DNA of 64,000 nt from Heterohyrax brucei (lineage: Eukaryota; Chordata; Mammalia; Hyracoidea; Procaviidae): contig CM053156.1 in assembly GCA_028571685.1 (NCBI GenBank), positions 88,105,049 to 88,169,048 of the forward strand, given 5' to 3'. The first letter of the stretch is position 1; each line of letters opens with the position of its first letter. Below the pieces are notes generated by a model that ran no database searches, was not told the origin of the DNA, and worked only from the letters and a program-made list of their open reading frames with translations. Shown one piece after another: positions 42,350-54,000 of the stretch. The position numbers were made by a program, and so were the translations under genes.

Positions 42350-42683
42350 GGAGGCTGGTGGCACAGTGGTTAGGAGCTCAGCTGCAGACCAGCAGGCCAG
42401 TAGTTCAGATCTACCTGCTGCTCCTTGGAAATCCTCTGGGACAGTCCTGCCCTGCCTATAAAAACCCAAACAAACCCACTGTGGTCACGTTGCTTCCATC
42501 TCACAGCGACCCTACAGGACAGAGCAGAACCACCCCACAGGGTGTCCAAGGAGTGCCTGGCGGGTTTGGGCTGCCAACCTCTTGGTGAGTAGCCGTAGCA
42601 CCGGAGCAGTACTCCACCAAGGTTTCCCCCTGCTTGTGGGTTTGCTATAATTCTGAATCGACTAGACAGTAGTGGGCTAATCA
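42350..42683 (+). repeat. AfroSINE, short form, split by another SINE
   Basis: The left part carries head to 'gggacagtcctgccctg' (ending about 42456). The right part (42630-42683) supplies the missing tail 'ggtttgctataattctg' + 'aatcgactagacagtagtgg'. The sequence between is a complete minus-strand AfroSINE. Confidence 0.82.
42460..42629 (-). repeat. AfroSINE, short form, inserted in a SINE
   Basis: Plus-strand order is 'aacccaaacaaacccactg', 'gacagagcagaaccacccc', 'gtgcctggcgggtttgggc', 'actccaccaaggtttcc'. It is complete from tail to head. Confidence 0.9.
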
Positions 42684-42789
42684 GACGGGAAGCGGGTCTG
42701 TTAACCAGACTGGCTTCCGCAGTGACACCGTGTGAGACCCTGATCTCCCTGGCACCTCTGCCCTGCCTCAGGGCGAATGCCGTAGCTTC

Positions 42790-42910
42790 GGGGACCAGCT
42801 GTCACCTCATCCACTCACTCAGTTTCTTCCTCTGTAAAACAGAGCATCACACTCAGGAACTGGACTTTGGTAAGAATTGGCTTGAAAGTGCTCCGTAAGT
42901 AACGGATCTT
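42790..42910 (+). repeat. MIR-type SINE
   Basis: 'actcagtttcttcctctgta' + 'aaacagagcatc' matches the MIR core/tail. The upstream half is uncertain. A T-run follows at 42910. Confidence 0.5.
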
Positions 42911-43154
42911 TTTTTTTTTTCTGGTAAAGAAGGCATTGTATGTAAGGATTATATTTTATATTTCACCATGTGTGTAGACAGGAGCATGTCCAAGATCTGA
43001 TGATGCTGGTGGACGTTTCCAGGCTGCGCACTGGAAGAAAGTGTTGACAAGTGCTGGTTTCCTCGGCGTTTGTCTGCCTCTCCTGAGCACTCAAGGGAGA
43101 GCATTCTCACTTAATCACAGATGATGGCTCACTGAGGAAATACCTTATTTATCA

Positions 43155-43312
43155 AACCACAACAACAAAAAACCCAGTGCCACTGAGTCAATTCCAACTC
43201 ACAGCAACCCTCCAGGACAGAGCAGAACTGCCCCTGTAGGGTTTCCAAGGAGTGCCTGCTGGATTCAAACTGCCGATCTTTTGGTGAGCAGATGTCGCTC
43301 TTCACTACACTC
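43155..43312 (-). repeat. AfroSINE, short form, minus strand
   Basis: 'aaaacccagtgccactgagt', 'gacagagcagaactgcccc', 'gagtgcctgctggattcaaac', 'cttttggtgagcagatg'. It is complete but for the last head bases. Confidence 0.92.
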
Positions 43313-43479
43313 CCAGAATGGGGAGAATAGTCGTAGGTGGGTAAGCAGGGTGCAAATGGGTAAGTAACCTTTCTCCATAGAAATGGGGCAGGAAAGTGAG
43401 CAAGCCACAGAATGAGCCGAGACAAAGAAGCATTTTCAATTCTGAGAGAGTGAGAGAAATACAGAGTTCTTTCCTTCAG

Positions 43480-43634
43480 CAGGACACCCTGGTGGCACCA
43501 TGGTTAGGGGCTAGTCTGCTCACCCAAAGGTCGGCAGTTCACATCCACCTGGCACTCCTTGGGAACTCTATGGGGCAGTTCTGCTTGGTCCTGTACGGCC
43601 GCTAAGAGTCAGAATTGACCTGACAGCAGGGCCT
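43480..43634 (+). repeat. AfroSINE, short form
   Basis: 'acaccctggtggcaccatgg', 'aaaggtcggcagttcacatc', short junction 'gcactccttgggaactc', tail 'agagtcagaattgacctg'. Confidence 0.94.
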
Positions 43635-43639
43635 TCCTT

Positions 43640-45695
43640 CAGCACCCAAGTGCCGGGACCCTGTCCTGGACGCTGGCATCCAGCAGGACGACTCCTCCCC
43701 CGAGGTCTGCTCTGAGCAGGCCATTGTCCTGTAAGAGCCTGGTCTGCTCTTGCCCTCTGACCCCTTGTCTTCACGTCCCTTTCCTGGGACTGGCTCCCTG
43801 CCGGCCCAGCCTGGATCCCCTGGACTGAGCTGGGCTTAACTCTCCATTGTATCTCACCCTTGCCCTTCCACCCAGGCCCCATCCAGCGTCCCAGTGTCTC
43901 CTGACCCTGGGACACTGGCTCCATGTCACTCACAGAAATCACCTAACCAGACTTGTGTGCCTTCTCCCAGCCTCCACTGAGGCCAGAGGCCTGCTTCCCA
44001 GTCCTTTTGTAGGTCCTGGTAGAGCAGAGCTGTTGGGACCCTGTCTGGTCCAAGCCCCACCCCACCCCTTACCAGCAGCACCAACCGTCTTCCGCTGACC
44101 TCTGAAGGCTGCTTGCCCAGCCTGTGCCTGCCATCCGACCTTCTTGGTAAGGTGCCTTTCTGACTCATCAGAGCAGACTACATGTCCTGCTTTCGTCTAC
44201 CACTGTCTGGACACAGACTTCTCCTAGTCACTCATGCATTCTCAACCCTCCACGTGAATCAGGGACTGCTGTTAGTGCCTTTCCTGGTCCTGTATGGTGC
44301 TTGCTCAGTCTGTACTGGGTTCACTTGGTTTTTTTTTAAATAATCAAATAACAGAGTTCATTTCAGCCAATCTTAAATTGAAGTTTCGTCTCCAAAATTG
44401 CCAGAATGAGGAGTCTTTTAATAGAATATCCATGTTGGTAAAATTTAGTCACCCATCCCCGCCGTGCTGGGTATTCTTAGTGCTTCAGACTCTTCAGCAG
44501 AATCCCTAATATAGCAGGAAGCCCTTCATGGATGTGCTGTCCTCTGTATTTAGGGTTGTTTCTTCTGGTTAGATTCTGAGACATGGAGTTACGCAGCCTG
44601 GTGTCCTGGGCTGCTTGCGCGGTGAAGTAGAATTGCTGTTTGGAAGGGCTGTGTCGATTTAGGGTGCCGCTGCTAGCGAGACGTGGAGGTGTCGATTTCA
44701 CCCCACCCCGTGTGGACTGGGAATGGGGATTATAGCTTGGCTGGGGTCCAAGGAAGAGCCTGAGGAGCCCAGTTTCTGGCTCCAATCAGTGACAGGAATT
44801 GCCGGCTCAGCACGGCACTGTGACTCCAAGCCTGCACGTTTCTGAGCCATCTTCTCGGGAGCAGAAATGACCAGGAGCAGATGGGAGGGTCAAGGAGGTC
44901 ACGGTGGAGTTCTGGGAAGTGACTGAATCTTGGGCGAGGCAGGAACCCTGGCTGTGGAGGAGGGCGTAGTCAGATGGAGATCTCACCACTGAGGGGCTGA
45001 GAGAGCAAGGGGGGCTGGTGTGGGCTGAGGAGGCAGCTCAGTAGAGGTGAGGGTGGGAGCGGTCTGGGTGAGGCACTGGACGGACACATCTTCATGGACA
45101 AGTTCCACGTGAAAGCCAACTCCAAGCCATGGCCAAGGGCACGGAGACCTTGGAAGTGGGGTCAGTGCTGAGGTCAAAAATCCTGACACTAGAGGCCTGG
45201 ACTGGTCCTCATGTGGGGGTTGGAGCTGCCCAGGGTGGCATGGAGAGGAGACTGAGGCCAGTCCTGGGTCCAATGGCTGTGAGGGAGTGGTGAGGGGAGA
45301 AGGGGTGGGAGAGAGAAGGATGGATGCAGCAGAGAGGAGGGGAGAGAGGAGCGAGGAGAGGAGGGAGGAGGAAGAGGGAAGAGGAAAAGAAGACAAAAGC
45401 CATGTGTTGGCAGAAGCAGTGGCCCGGAACCAGCGTGCTCGGGGAGGGGGAGAGATGGCGGGGGTGGGGCTTGGTGCTTCCCAGTTCCCCTGAGACCTGG
45501 TTGTCCTTTTCCTATCACCCCCTTTCTACGAGAGCTAGTCTCAGGGGGTATCTAATCTCTACACTGTGTTGTCTCTGAAGTATATAATGATTCTTGTTAC
45601 CACATCAAACCACGGCACTCTTGTTACCTTACAGTCAGCCGTAGCAGGACGTTTGTGGACCAGCACTGACCAGTGTAGATGCCCGCGCTGGGGGA
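43640..45695. other. Mostly unassigned DNA
   Basis: There is a C-rich stretch at 43.65-44.10 kb and a T-run at 44.33 kb. Several frames over 100 codons occur on the minus strand with no recognised domain. The purine tract at 45255-45400 is listed separately. Confidence 0.42.
45255..45400. repeat. GA-rich polypurine tract
   Basis: About 145 bp with almost only A and G on the plus strand, built of 'gaggggagag' and 'gaggag' type units. Confidence 0.9.
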
Positions 45696-45699
45696 ATGG

Positions 45700-46364
45700 G
45701 TACTGCCCAGCAAAACCATGAAGAGCGCCGTGGTCCTGACCCACCTGGAGCAGAGGAGTACGAAGGACATCAGAGACGTAAGGAAAACAGGAACCAAGTG
45801 ATAGAAAAGGCCACAGAATCCAGAAACTACGTCTGCATGAGACCAGAGGAACTAGATGGTGCCCAACCACCACCAGTGACGATCCTGACATGGAACACAG
45901 CAGAGAGTCTCTGACTGTAGCGGGAAAAAATGGGGTGCAGAACTCAAACTCTACTGAAAACACCAGACTCCATGGTCCAGCAGACTGGAGGAGCCCTAGA
46001 AGCTGTGGTCCCCAGACTGTCTTGGCCTTGGGCTGAAACCATTCCCAAAGCCAACTCTTCAGACAAGGATTGGACCGGTCTGTAAGACACACAGCGACAC
46101 TGGGGAAGAGTGTGCTTATTGGCAGGAGTAGAGACCTGAGACTGATGGGGCTGCTCCTGTCCAGCGACGAGATGAGAAGGCAGAGGGGGACAGGAGCTGG
46201 TTGAAAGAACAGAAGAAATAAAAACTGGGTAGAAAGGAGGAGTGTGCTGTCATGGTGTGAGGAAAGCAGCTAGGGTTACATAGCAGTGTGTGAGTTTCTG
46301 TGTGACAAGTGGGTTTGGATTATACATTTTCCCTTAAAGGGCAATGAAATATTAAAAAATGAAA
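45700..46364 (+). mobile_element. L1 3' UTR with A-rich end
   Basis: 'gaactagatggtgcccaacc', 'cctgacatggaacacagcag', 'ggaggagtgtgctgtcatgg', 'gtttggattatacattttcc' follow the local L1 3'-UTR order. The end is 'gaaatattaaaaaatgaaaa'. The 5' boundary is approximate. Confidence 0.8.
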
Positions 46365-46365
46365 A

Positions 46366-47565
46366 CCAGGGCTGGGGGTTCTGTGTCCAAAGGGGTGCGT
46401 GCTGTGTTGAGCCCTTGGCTCTGATGGGTGCTTCTGCAGCTCACGTTGATGCTGTCCCATTGCACGTCTCTCGATTACGAGGCCTAACGCTTGCGCCTGT
46501 TGCCTTCTTTCTTCCTCACTGATGTGAGCTCGTTATGGAGCTCAAGGCAGGACAGGGTGAGAGGGTGAGCCAAAGTCAGAAGCAGAAATCACCCAACAAC
46601 CAAACTCCTAAAGACTTTGGGCACAGCTGGCCTGAGGGGTATGGCTTACCAACTATTGAAAACAACCCACCACCACCTGGAATGCCTTCTGGTGAGAGTT
46701 TTGCTCAGTTTGGCCTACTCTCTACCCATCCTGGCTGCCGCACACCCAGCTCGCCGCTTTCATGTACATTTCCTGCTTGGCTGTGACATGGCCACTCCTG
46801 GTCTAAGCAGAGACTATAGGAGAACAGGTGGTAGATCAGCCTTCTGGATGGCACGGGGACTCTGATACTTTTTCTCACCTTCCTGGATGCAAATATCCAG
46901 GTACAGCTTGATTTCATGTCTGCTCACTCACCTAGTTTTCTTCCCCGTTCACTGGCTGGGCCCCAATTCTGGAGTTTAGTTCCCGTAACCAGTCACCCAA
47001 GGGAGGTGGGAATACCATGTTGGCTGTGCCATCCAGCAGGTGGGATGAGGCATCTCAGCCTGCTGCATTTCTCTCCCAGGACAGAATCCTTTTGTCTAAC
47101 GAGTGTGTGTCAACAGGGAAGTCAGATTTGCAAACTCATTCAATCACTCCGTTGTAGATCTGCTGCTTTACCAGTTGGAAGTGACCAGAGATTCCCGAGT
47201 CACCCACAGAGGTGATGCTGGGAGTCCGGCTTCTTCCTAGATTGATGAGCCAGTTTTTGTTCGTTTTGCTATGAGTGTGCAGACAAAGACACTGTGTTAG
47301 GTGCTTCCTGCCTGGAGAGAGAGATCCTGTATCAGCCTCTTTGGTCTTTTCCTGCGGTGTGCCCATTCTCAGATACAGCCTGTTCTTTGGTGGTCTTTCT
47401 GACTGTCCCCTCGGCCACAGCCCACTGGTAAAGGCGTACATCCTCTCTCTAGGACCCTTCCCGACGAGGCTGGCTGCTTCTGCCTGGTAGTAATTCAGGA
47501 AAGGGCATTTTGTGAGGCAGATGGAGGGGCAACCTTCAGGTGACGGTTGAGAACCTAAGTTTGTG
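46366..47565. other. Unassigned DNA
   Basis: No gene or named repeat is recognised. Confidence 0.42.
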
Positions 47566-47569
47566 TGTT

Positions 47570-47780
47570 AGGTAATGTAGGTTTGAATTCTGTCTCCAAC
47601 ACTTGGCTTGGATTTGGCTACCATGACAAGCTGTGAGGACTTGGGCTGATGGCTCAGCCACTTGGAGTCTCAGTTTCCATATCTGTAAAATGAAAGAAAG
47701 ACTGTCCCTACCGGTGGGCTGGAGGGAGAGTGCATCGTGTGGCTCTTGGCACGGAGCTGCAGTTTGGTAAATGTCCATAG
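47570..47780 (+). repeat. MIR SINE
   Basis: 'ggtttgaattctgtctccaa', 'gagtctcagtttccatatctg' and 'taaaatgaaagaaagac' track the MIR core and tail. Confidence 0.65.
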
Positions 47781-47875
47781 AGGCACTGTTGACGACCAGG
47801 ATGGTGTCTCTCAACACCCCAGGTCTCCAAACTGGTTTTTGTTGGTACGTTTGAAAACAGTACAAGACAAAAAGG

Positions 47876-48035
47876 CAAACCATTTGCTCTGTTTCTGATT
47901 CTGACCCACGGTGACTGACCCTCTGTGTATAACAGAGAAGAGCTGTCCTCTAGGGTTTTCAGTGGCTGGTTTTTCAGAATCTGATCATCAGACCTTACTT
48001 CAGACGGCAGCAGAGATTAATGGCTGGTCACCCAG
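47876..48035 (-). repeat. AfroSINE/RTE-type minus fragment
   Basis: 'gtttctgattctgacccacgg', 'agagctgtcctctagggttt' and 'tcagtggctggtttttcaga' match the long AfroSINE/RTE 5' wording seen at 10.75 and 55.2 kb. The left and right limits are uncertain. Confidence 0.55.
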
Positions 48036-48144
48036 AGACCTGAAGTTATCCATGATGCTTTCTTCATTGCTAGATGGCACTCCAGGGTCATCCTCAGACG
48101 GAGTCTGATCCCTGACAAGCTGCCTGGAAAGTTTTGGTAAAAAT

Positions 48145-48585
48145 GTTTTTTTGTTGATGGCTTTACTGAAATCTAATTCACACACCATCCAGTACACCCA
48201 CTGAAGGTTGAGTGGGTTTTGGTACATTCATGGAGTCCCACAGACATCACCATTGATTTTACAGTGTTTTCGTCACCCCAGAAAAAGCGTTGTCCCCTTT
48301 AGACGTCACCAGGAAAAGCCAACCACTAACCTACTTTTTGCTTCTGTGAATCAGTCTGTCCTGGGCACTTCATGTGAGTGGAGTCACACAACATGTGGCC
48401 TTCTGGGCTTGGCTTCTCTTCTCTCAGCCTGATGTCAGGGTTTGTGCACATCACAGTACCTACCCATGCTTCCTTCCTTTCAGTGGCTGAAGGGTGTCCC
48501 GTGGTGTGGGCATTACAAAGTTTATTTATCCAGGTGTCTGCTGGTGGGCATTTGGGTTGTTTCTATTAATTTTTTAGCCTGAGCT
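48145..48585 (-). mobile_element. Ancient L1M 3' region
   Basis: The plus strand gives 'gaaatctaattcacacacca', 'ttttcgtcaccccagaaaaa', 'ccaaccactaacctactttt', 'cacacaacatgtggccttct' and 'ggtgggcatttgggttg'. This is the standard order of the mammal-wide L1M 3' end. Confidence 0.8.
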
Positions 48586-48591
48586 GCCTAT

Positions 48592-48750
48592 GGGAATCCC
48601 CAGTGGTACAGTGGTGGGGTGCTCCCGCTGTTAACCAGAGGGCAGGCGGTTCCCACCTCCTGGCTCTCTTGGGAAACCCATTGGAGCAGCTCCGCTCTGT
48701 CCTGTAGGATCGCTGTGAGTTGGCACTGACTTGAGGTGGTGAGCTGGCTG
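48592..48750 (+). repeat. AfroSINE, short form
   Basis: 'atccccagtggtacagtggt', 'gggaaacccattggagcagc' and the tail 'ggatcgctgtgagttggcac' are readable. The copy ends in a 'gagctggctggctg' run like the one at 23.76 kb. Confidence 0.82.
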
Positions 48751-48829
48751 GCTGTTGGTTTGGTTCAAGTTGCCTGTGGCCGCGCTCTTGTTTTGGTGTT
48801 GCTGTTAGCCTTGACTGTGGTGTTTGTGG

Positions 48830-48965
48830 TTTGTTATTAGGGGTCAGTGAACCCGTTTTGGCTCATGATGGCCGTGTGTGACCAGGCAGAAACTGCTCCA
48901 TCTTCGTGGCTATAATCTCCACAGGAGAAAGATCGCCAGGTCCTTCTCCCAGCACCTGCTTGGGG
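48830..48965 (-). repeat. AfroSINE, long form, minus strand, partial
   Basis: 'gttattaggggtcagtgaac', 'ggctcatgatggccgtgtg', 'ctataatctccacaggag' and 'gatcgccaggtccttctccc' show tail and long-form wording. Confidence 0.6.
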
Positions 48966-49384
48966 AGGTGTGAGCTGCCATCCTGGGCCAGCAGCCGAGC
49001 ACAGCAACTCCGGTGCCCTTAGGGCTCTCAGAGGTCATTAGCCCATCTCTTTGTTTACCCGACACATTGTTACTGGGTACCACCAGTGTTTTGCCAGTGT
49101 GGTGGCACCCCCACTGCCCCTCCCAACTCATGGTGATTGAGCTCGACCTTGCACCCGGCACTTTGCCCACCCATCTAAGTTCACCTCACATCAGGGCCTG
49201 GACTGGGCGCCCTGTGGTGTGGTTGAGTGAGCAGAAGTGTCAGTGGTGGCTGTCCCGAGCCACAGTGTGGTGCATGTGGCATCCAGCCCCACTGTGGTGC
49301 AGTCCAGCTCCTTGACTGCACTGGGGTCTCACGGGAGCCAACCCTTCAGGCAGGGGCTTCCTGAACACAGCTCTCACTGCTAGC

Positions 49385-49495
49385 CCCATGGCCTCCTTTT
49401 ACAGATAGGAATACTGAGGTTCAGGAGGTGAAGCTGCTTGCCCAAGTCCACCCAGTTATTCAGTGGTGGGTCCGAGTCTAGCCCAGGACGCCCTC
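49385..49495 (-). repeat. MIR SINE, minus strand
   Basis: 'ccttttacagataggaatac', 'tgaggttcaggaggtgaagc' and 'tgcccaagtccacccag' are the reverse of the MIR core. One of the clearest MIR copies here. Confidence 0.82.
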
Positions 49496-49499
49496 TCCC

Positions 49500-52400
49500 T
49501 AGACCAGTGGCTCTCAGTTGAGAGCACTTCTGTCCTCCAGGGAATGTCTAGAGATTCTGGCACTGTCTGGAGACCCTTTTGGTTGTTACACTTGGGGAGT
49601 GTCTAATGGGGAGACCAGAGATGCTGATAAACATGCCCGGGATGGGCCCCCCAGCTCCCACCAGAGAGGTGTCCAGCCCCAAACATCCACAGTGCCAAGG
49701 TGGGTATCACTGCTCCCCACTGCCATTCATGCTCCTGCCCTAAGCTCCCTACAGAGCTCCCTAGAGCCCAGAGACCCCTCTGCATCTCCCACCCCTCCCT
49801 GCTCACATCCTCTCCCTGGGCTGCAGTATAAGCTGCAGGGAGTGCCCCAGTGTCCAGTGGCTCTTGTCCTCTGTCCGGTGTCAGAATCCACCCTCTGCTG
49901 TGCCCCGCTGGTTCGGCTGTAGGGCTTGTAGCAGCTGCCTCACAACCCTGCACATCGAGGCCCCTCCCCAAGGGCAGAGATAGGTGAGAAGATGCCCCCC
50001 TTCCCAAACACACCTGTGCCTGCATGGTTCACAGAGGTTGCCCAAAGCCCATAGTGGCGGGGGTGAGGTGATTTCCCAGATAGGTTAGGGCTTGTGTTCT
50101 GCCCATTTCTGCCATGCCTGGGCAGCGACCTGCCAGCACTGGACAGCATTTGGCGGGCACCGCAGGCCCTCGGTCTGCCGAGCTGTCTCCCTAGGCTACC
50201 CTCCTCCCCCCTCCCCCAACTTCTGCCACGTCTATATTTAAGAATGTTTACTGATAATAATGGTCTTCAGCCTCCTCTCCGACCGGCAGGCAGGAGCTTC
50301 CCGACAATTGCAGGGCTGTGTCGGGCAGGAGGTGTTTTTAGGGAGCTCAGCTTGTCCTGAGGAGGGCACGGGCCCCATGCCAATCACTGCCTCCCGGGCA
50401 GCTGGCGGGACAATCGGGAGCCGCAAAGGAGATGGGCCCTCTGTTCAGCATCGCCCTGCGACCCTAAGGTGAGGGGGTGCAGCCAGGCTTGTGGTGGGGG
50501 GCATCTGTCGGGGTGGAGACCTCCCACAGGCAAAGGTTCCCCATAGTCAGGCAGCGGTGCCCAAGTGGCCTGGCTCTGTTGCTTTTGCTAGAATCTGTGC
50601 TGTGCTTGGGGCCTTGGATTGAGGACAGGGTCTGCCCTTCTCCTCATGATGGAGAGAGGGCCTTTCAGTGCCTCTAGGGGTGACCCCAGGGTGACCTAGT
50701 TGCCTGTGAGCCCACCCAGAGATGGGGACAAGCCTGCAGCCTTTTGTTTCCACGCGAATGCCATCTTCATCTGCGCTTCTGGGCTAAAAATACAAGCTCT
50801 GCCTGGGTGGGTGCCTTCTCTTCTCCAGGTGGTGGGACAATTCACAGGATACAATAGATGGTTGTTGTTGTGGCTTCTCATTGCTGGGTGGCCTATTCTT
50901 AGTCCAAGTTCTGTGAAAAGGCAAAGTAGGGGAAGATTCTGTGAGGGAGCATTAACCCTTCCTTTAGCGTGGAGGACTGATAACTTGTAAATATCCCATT
51001 GTTGGGATTAAGCGTCTCTTGGAGTCCCCGGAGAATCCTGGCTTCAGGGGTGAGGCTGGGATTTGCCTTTATGGGCTCTGGCATTTAGCAGCTTATGTGA
51101 CTTTTCTGTTCAGAGAACCAGGCTACAGGTGAGGCTGGAAGTGAGAGCTGGGGTGGGTGAGGGGAAGCGAGGTTCTGGAGCTGATGGATTTGGGTCGTGG
51201 GAAACTCCTGGAAGCAATACTGGTTTGAGACGGTGCTCAGTGCTCTTTCCAGGCAGTAGGATTTGGGCCCTCGGGGAAATGATGGCTCTCCATCTGTGAC
51301 AATGGACTTGGGGAGTGGGTGGCTGATTATTAACCCCATTTCCTTCCAATGCTTCCTTTCTTCTGGGCGGGAGGAAGGGAAAAGGCAGTCACTTACCGTC
51401 GTTTTGTGGAGTGGTGTTGGCATATTATTCTATGAGGATGAACTACAGAATTATGCAAATACGTAATAACGCTAACAGCTCCCAGCAGCTAAAAAGCACA
51501 AATCTGGAAAAATGGGTGAGTTCCATTCAGAAATAATCCAGGGTGGGTTGTTTGATGCAGGAGAGGAAGGGGGTGGGAGGAGTGGTCTCCAGCCACCTTT
51601 TCAGTTGTCATCTGGGCGTGACTGAGCGGAAGTCCACTGTCCCTAGCAAGGAGGTGTGCAGTTCACTGCCATTCAAGGTCATGACTTTTACCAGGCAAGC
51701 TGAGAAGTGCTGTGGAAATGCACTGTCCCTTTGCCATAAATTATCCCACTTTCCTGAGCCATGCCCACAGCTGCTTGAGTTTGCAGTTCACTGTACGTTC
51801 ATGTGGAATATTACGTTTGCATCTTTTTCTCTATTATTATTATTATTATTATTACTTGTGTTAACCCCTTGGTGGCCAAGCAGTTGGGCTCTAGGCTAGT
51901 ATTACTTCTCCGCCACCTGTAATTTGTGGGCTGTAAACACATCGTGGTTACCTAACTTGATGGCTTTGCTGGTGAGGTGGCTCTTTGGATTGTGGAGGCT
52001 CAGAACATTCTATTCATAAAGTATAAAATATTAGTCTCGGGAGCAGCCAGCTCACTCCTGCCTCCCCAGGAGATGTAGGTTTTGCATCCTCAGAGTTATG
52101 GATATGGGGCACGTGACGCTGCCTGGCGGCCGGTCCCTGTGGTTTGGGCCCTCCCAGGGCTGCAGTGGCCAGAGGAGGTTTGTCTCTGATCCTGCACAGA
52201 TGTGCCCGAGCCCTCGGCTCTGAGTGCGGGCTGCTATTTTTAGCTCCCTCTCTGCACTGTGCCTTGACTTCATGTGACATGTCACAGCCAGATTTCATCT
52301 ACCTGCAAAGGTGACGGTGTGTGTTCTGTAATCTGTATTTCATCGTGAGGCGGAAATGGTCCTGGCCTGAGCACACGGCACCCTTGTCATTCAAGGAGAG

Positions 52401-52680
52401 TCTACAGTCTCACCAACTAACTGGGAGAAATTCATACAAAGTCAAGCCATGCTTCTGTGTTGTGTCTTTTGTCCCTTTTGGCTCATTTCCCTGGCTGTGA
52501 CCACCTGGAGGGGGAGGGCTATTCAGCTGCTGTTCAGCTGGAACCATGAGGACCTGGTTCTCAAGTTTGGGGGTGGGGGGACATCAGCATCCTAAGCCCC
52601 CTCCCCAGAATCCCTGAGTCTGCTGATCTGGGGTGGCTGGTTATGTCTCTGACAGGAGTTGGCAGAGTTAGATGGTGGTG
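49500..52680. other. 3.2-kb SINE-free, apparently single-copy block
   Basis: I find no AfroSINE, RTE, LTR or clear L1, although SINEs elsewhere in the window occur on average every 1.5-2 kb. It has exact consensus matches for MEF2 (ctatatttaa at 50232-50241; ctatttttag at 52234-52243), an octamer atgcaaat at 51453-51460, a forkhead core tgtttac at 50245-50251 and an E-box cacgtgac at 52110-52117. No coding exon is recognised. A regulatory reading is inference. Confidence 0.5.
51833..51854. repeat. (ATT)n microsatellite
   Basis: Seven perfect 'att' triplets. Confidence 0.95.
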
Positions 52681-52684
52681 ACGG

Positions 52685-52852
52685 AGCAGAAACACTGGTG
52701 GCACGGTGGTTAAGTGCTTTGGCTGCCAACCACAAGGTTGGCAGTTCAGATCCATTGGGCGTTCCTTGGAACCTCAATGGGGCAGTTCTATCCTGCCCTT
52801 TAGTGAGGCTGTGAATCAGAATTGACTCTATGGCAGTGGGTTCGGTTTGGAG
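52685..52852 (+). repeat. AfroSINE, short form
   Basis: 'acactggtggcacggtggtt', 'caaggttggcagttcagatc', 'gttccttggaacctcaatgg', tail 'gtgaatcagaattgactcta' followed by 'gtgggttcggtttgg'. Confidence 0.94.
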
Positions 52853-53037
52853 GGTCAGTGACTGTTCCAGGAGAGAGATGCCCAAGCCTAGAGAGCCCGT
52901 ATGAGAAACGTACATGTGTGGAGGGGCTTCTGTTGGCAGTCACTGTGTATACCTGGTTGAAGCTAAACTTGATTTTAACAGGAGCTGAAGTTGAAGTTAA
53001 GGGGCTGTTATTATTACAACAATTATTAGAGGCTGGA

Positions 53038-53205
53038 AACCCAGATGATGTAGTAATTATGTGCCATGAGGGCTAACCAAAAGGTTGGCAGTTCAAATCT
53101 GCCAGGCGCTCCTTGGAAACTCTATGGGACAGTTCTACCCTGTCCTATAGGGTCGCTATTACGCAGAATTGGTTCAGTGGCAGTGAGTTTGGATTTTGGT
53201 TTAAC
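53038..53205 (+). repeat. AfroSINE, short form, head mutated
   Basis: The head aligns as 'aacccagatgatgtagtaat'. From 'ggctaaccaaaaggttggca' onward the copy is excellent, with short junction 'gctccttggaaactc' and tail 'agtttggattttggttt'. Confidence 0.9.
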
Positions 53206-53330
53206 AGGGGCTAGGTGTCAGGTGATGCAGAGGATTCGTCTTGTTGCATGTGATAATGGTATTCTAGGGGATCATGTGATGTGTTTAAGGGGTGAAGCAT
53301 CTTCATTTCAAGACATCCTACTGTGAAACA
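53206..53330 (+). mobile_element. Possible L1M 3'-UTR fragment
   Basis: 'gataatggtattctagggg' and 'ggtgaagcatcttcatttc' resemble L1M 3' UTR wording. Short and uncertain. Confidence 0.33.
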
Positions 53331-53334
53331 GTTC

Positions 53335-53998
53335 CAGGAGACCTGATGCACAAGAGAAGTATGTGTGGGAGCACAAGAAGAACATGCAGCGAAATAACAC
53401 CAATTGCTGAGTAGCTGGCTACTCCTTGTCACATTTTCCCGCCTGCTCAAAAAAACCATATGAGTGTTTTAATAGCTTTTCTATAATGTTTTGATAGCTT
53501 TTCTATAATGCGCGGGTGGGCCAGTCAAGATGGTCTGCGTGTTTGGAGGTGAGTGCCTGCTCGTGTCCCCATGTCCCCAGAGAATCTGGACTCCGGTATA
53601 GCAGTTGGTGGTAGCTACCAGCTACTGGAGAACGCCCTCACATACCTGCTCACATCCTTACGGGGTTGTATTACTGTCACTGATGTAATTTCCTATGTAG
53701 GAACTCATAAAAAGTGTCAGTCCTTACCTAATAGGTAAACCCCTTCTTTAGTTGTTTTCCTGTGAATGAGTCCTCCATGGTTAGTGGGAGAATCCCAGAA
53801 CCTCAGGACTGAGGCACTGGGGTGGGGAGCGCTAGTCTTCAGCTTCCAAGAAGGTGTTGCCTGTTGGGGACCCCAGTGACCTCTGGATGTAATTGGTACC
53901 AGCTGGAGTTCTGCTCTGGAAGGGAAGTCTTGCCTGTGGTGCAGGCCGCAGGGCTCACATTCAAGGGAAGATGGATTTCAGGGTGTGGGGGGTCAGGC
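53335..53998. other. Unassigned DNA with a 23-bp doublet
   Basis: 'agcttttctataatg' recurs 23 bp apart around 53475-53510. Otherwise nothing is recognised. Confidence 0.45.
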
Positions 53999-54000
53999 AG

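Noticed and set aside
43568-43942. 124-codon minus-strand open frame
   Set aside because: Partly over an AfroSINE tail and otherwise of GC-rich composition with no domain.
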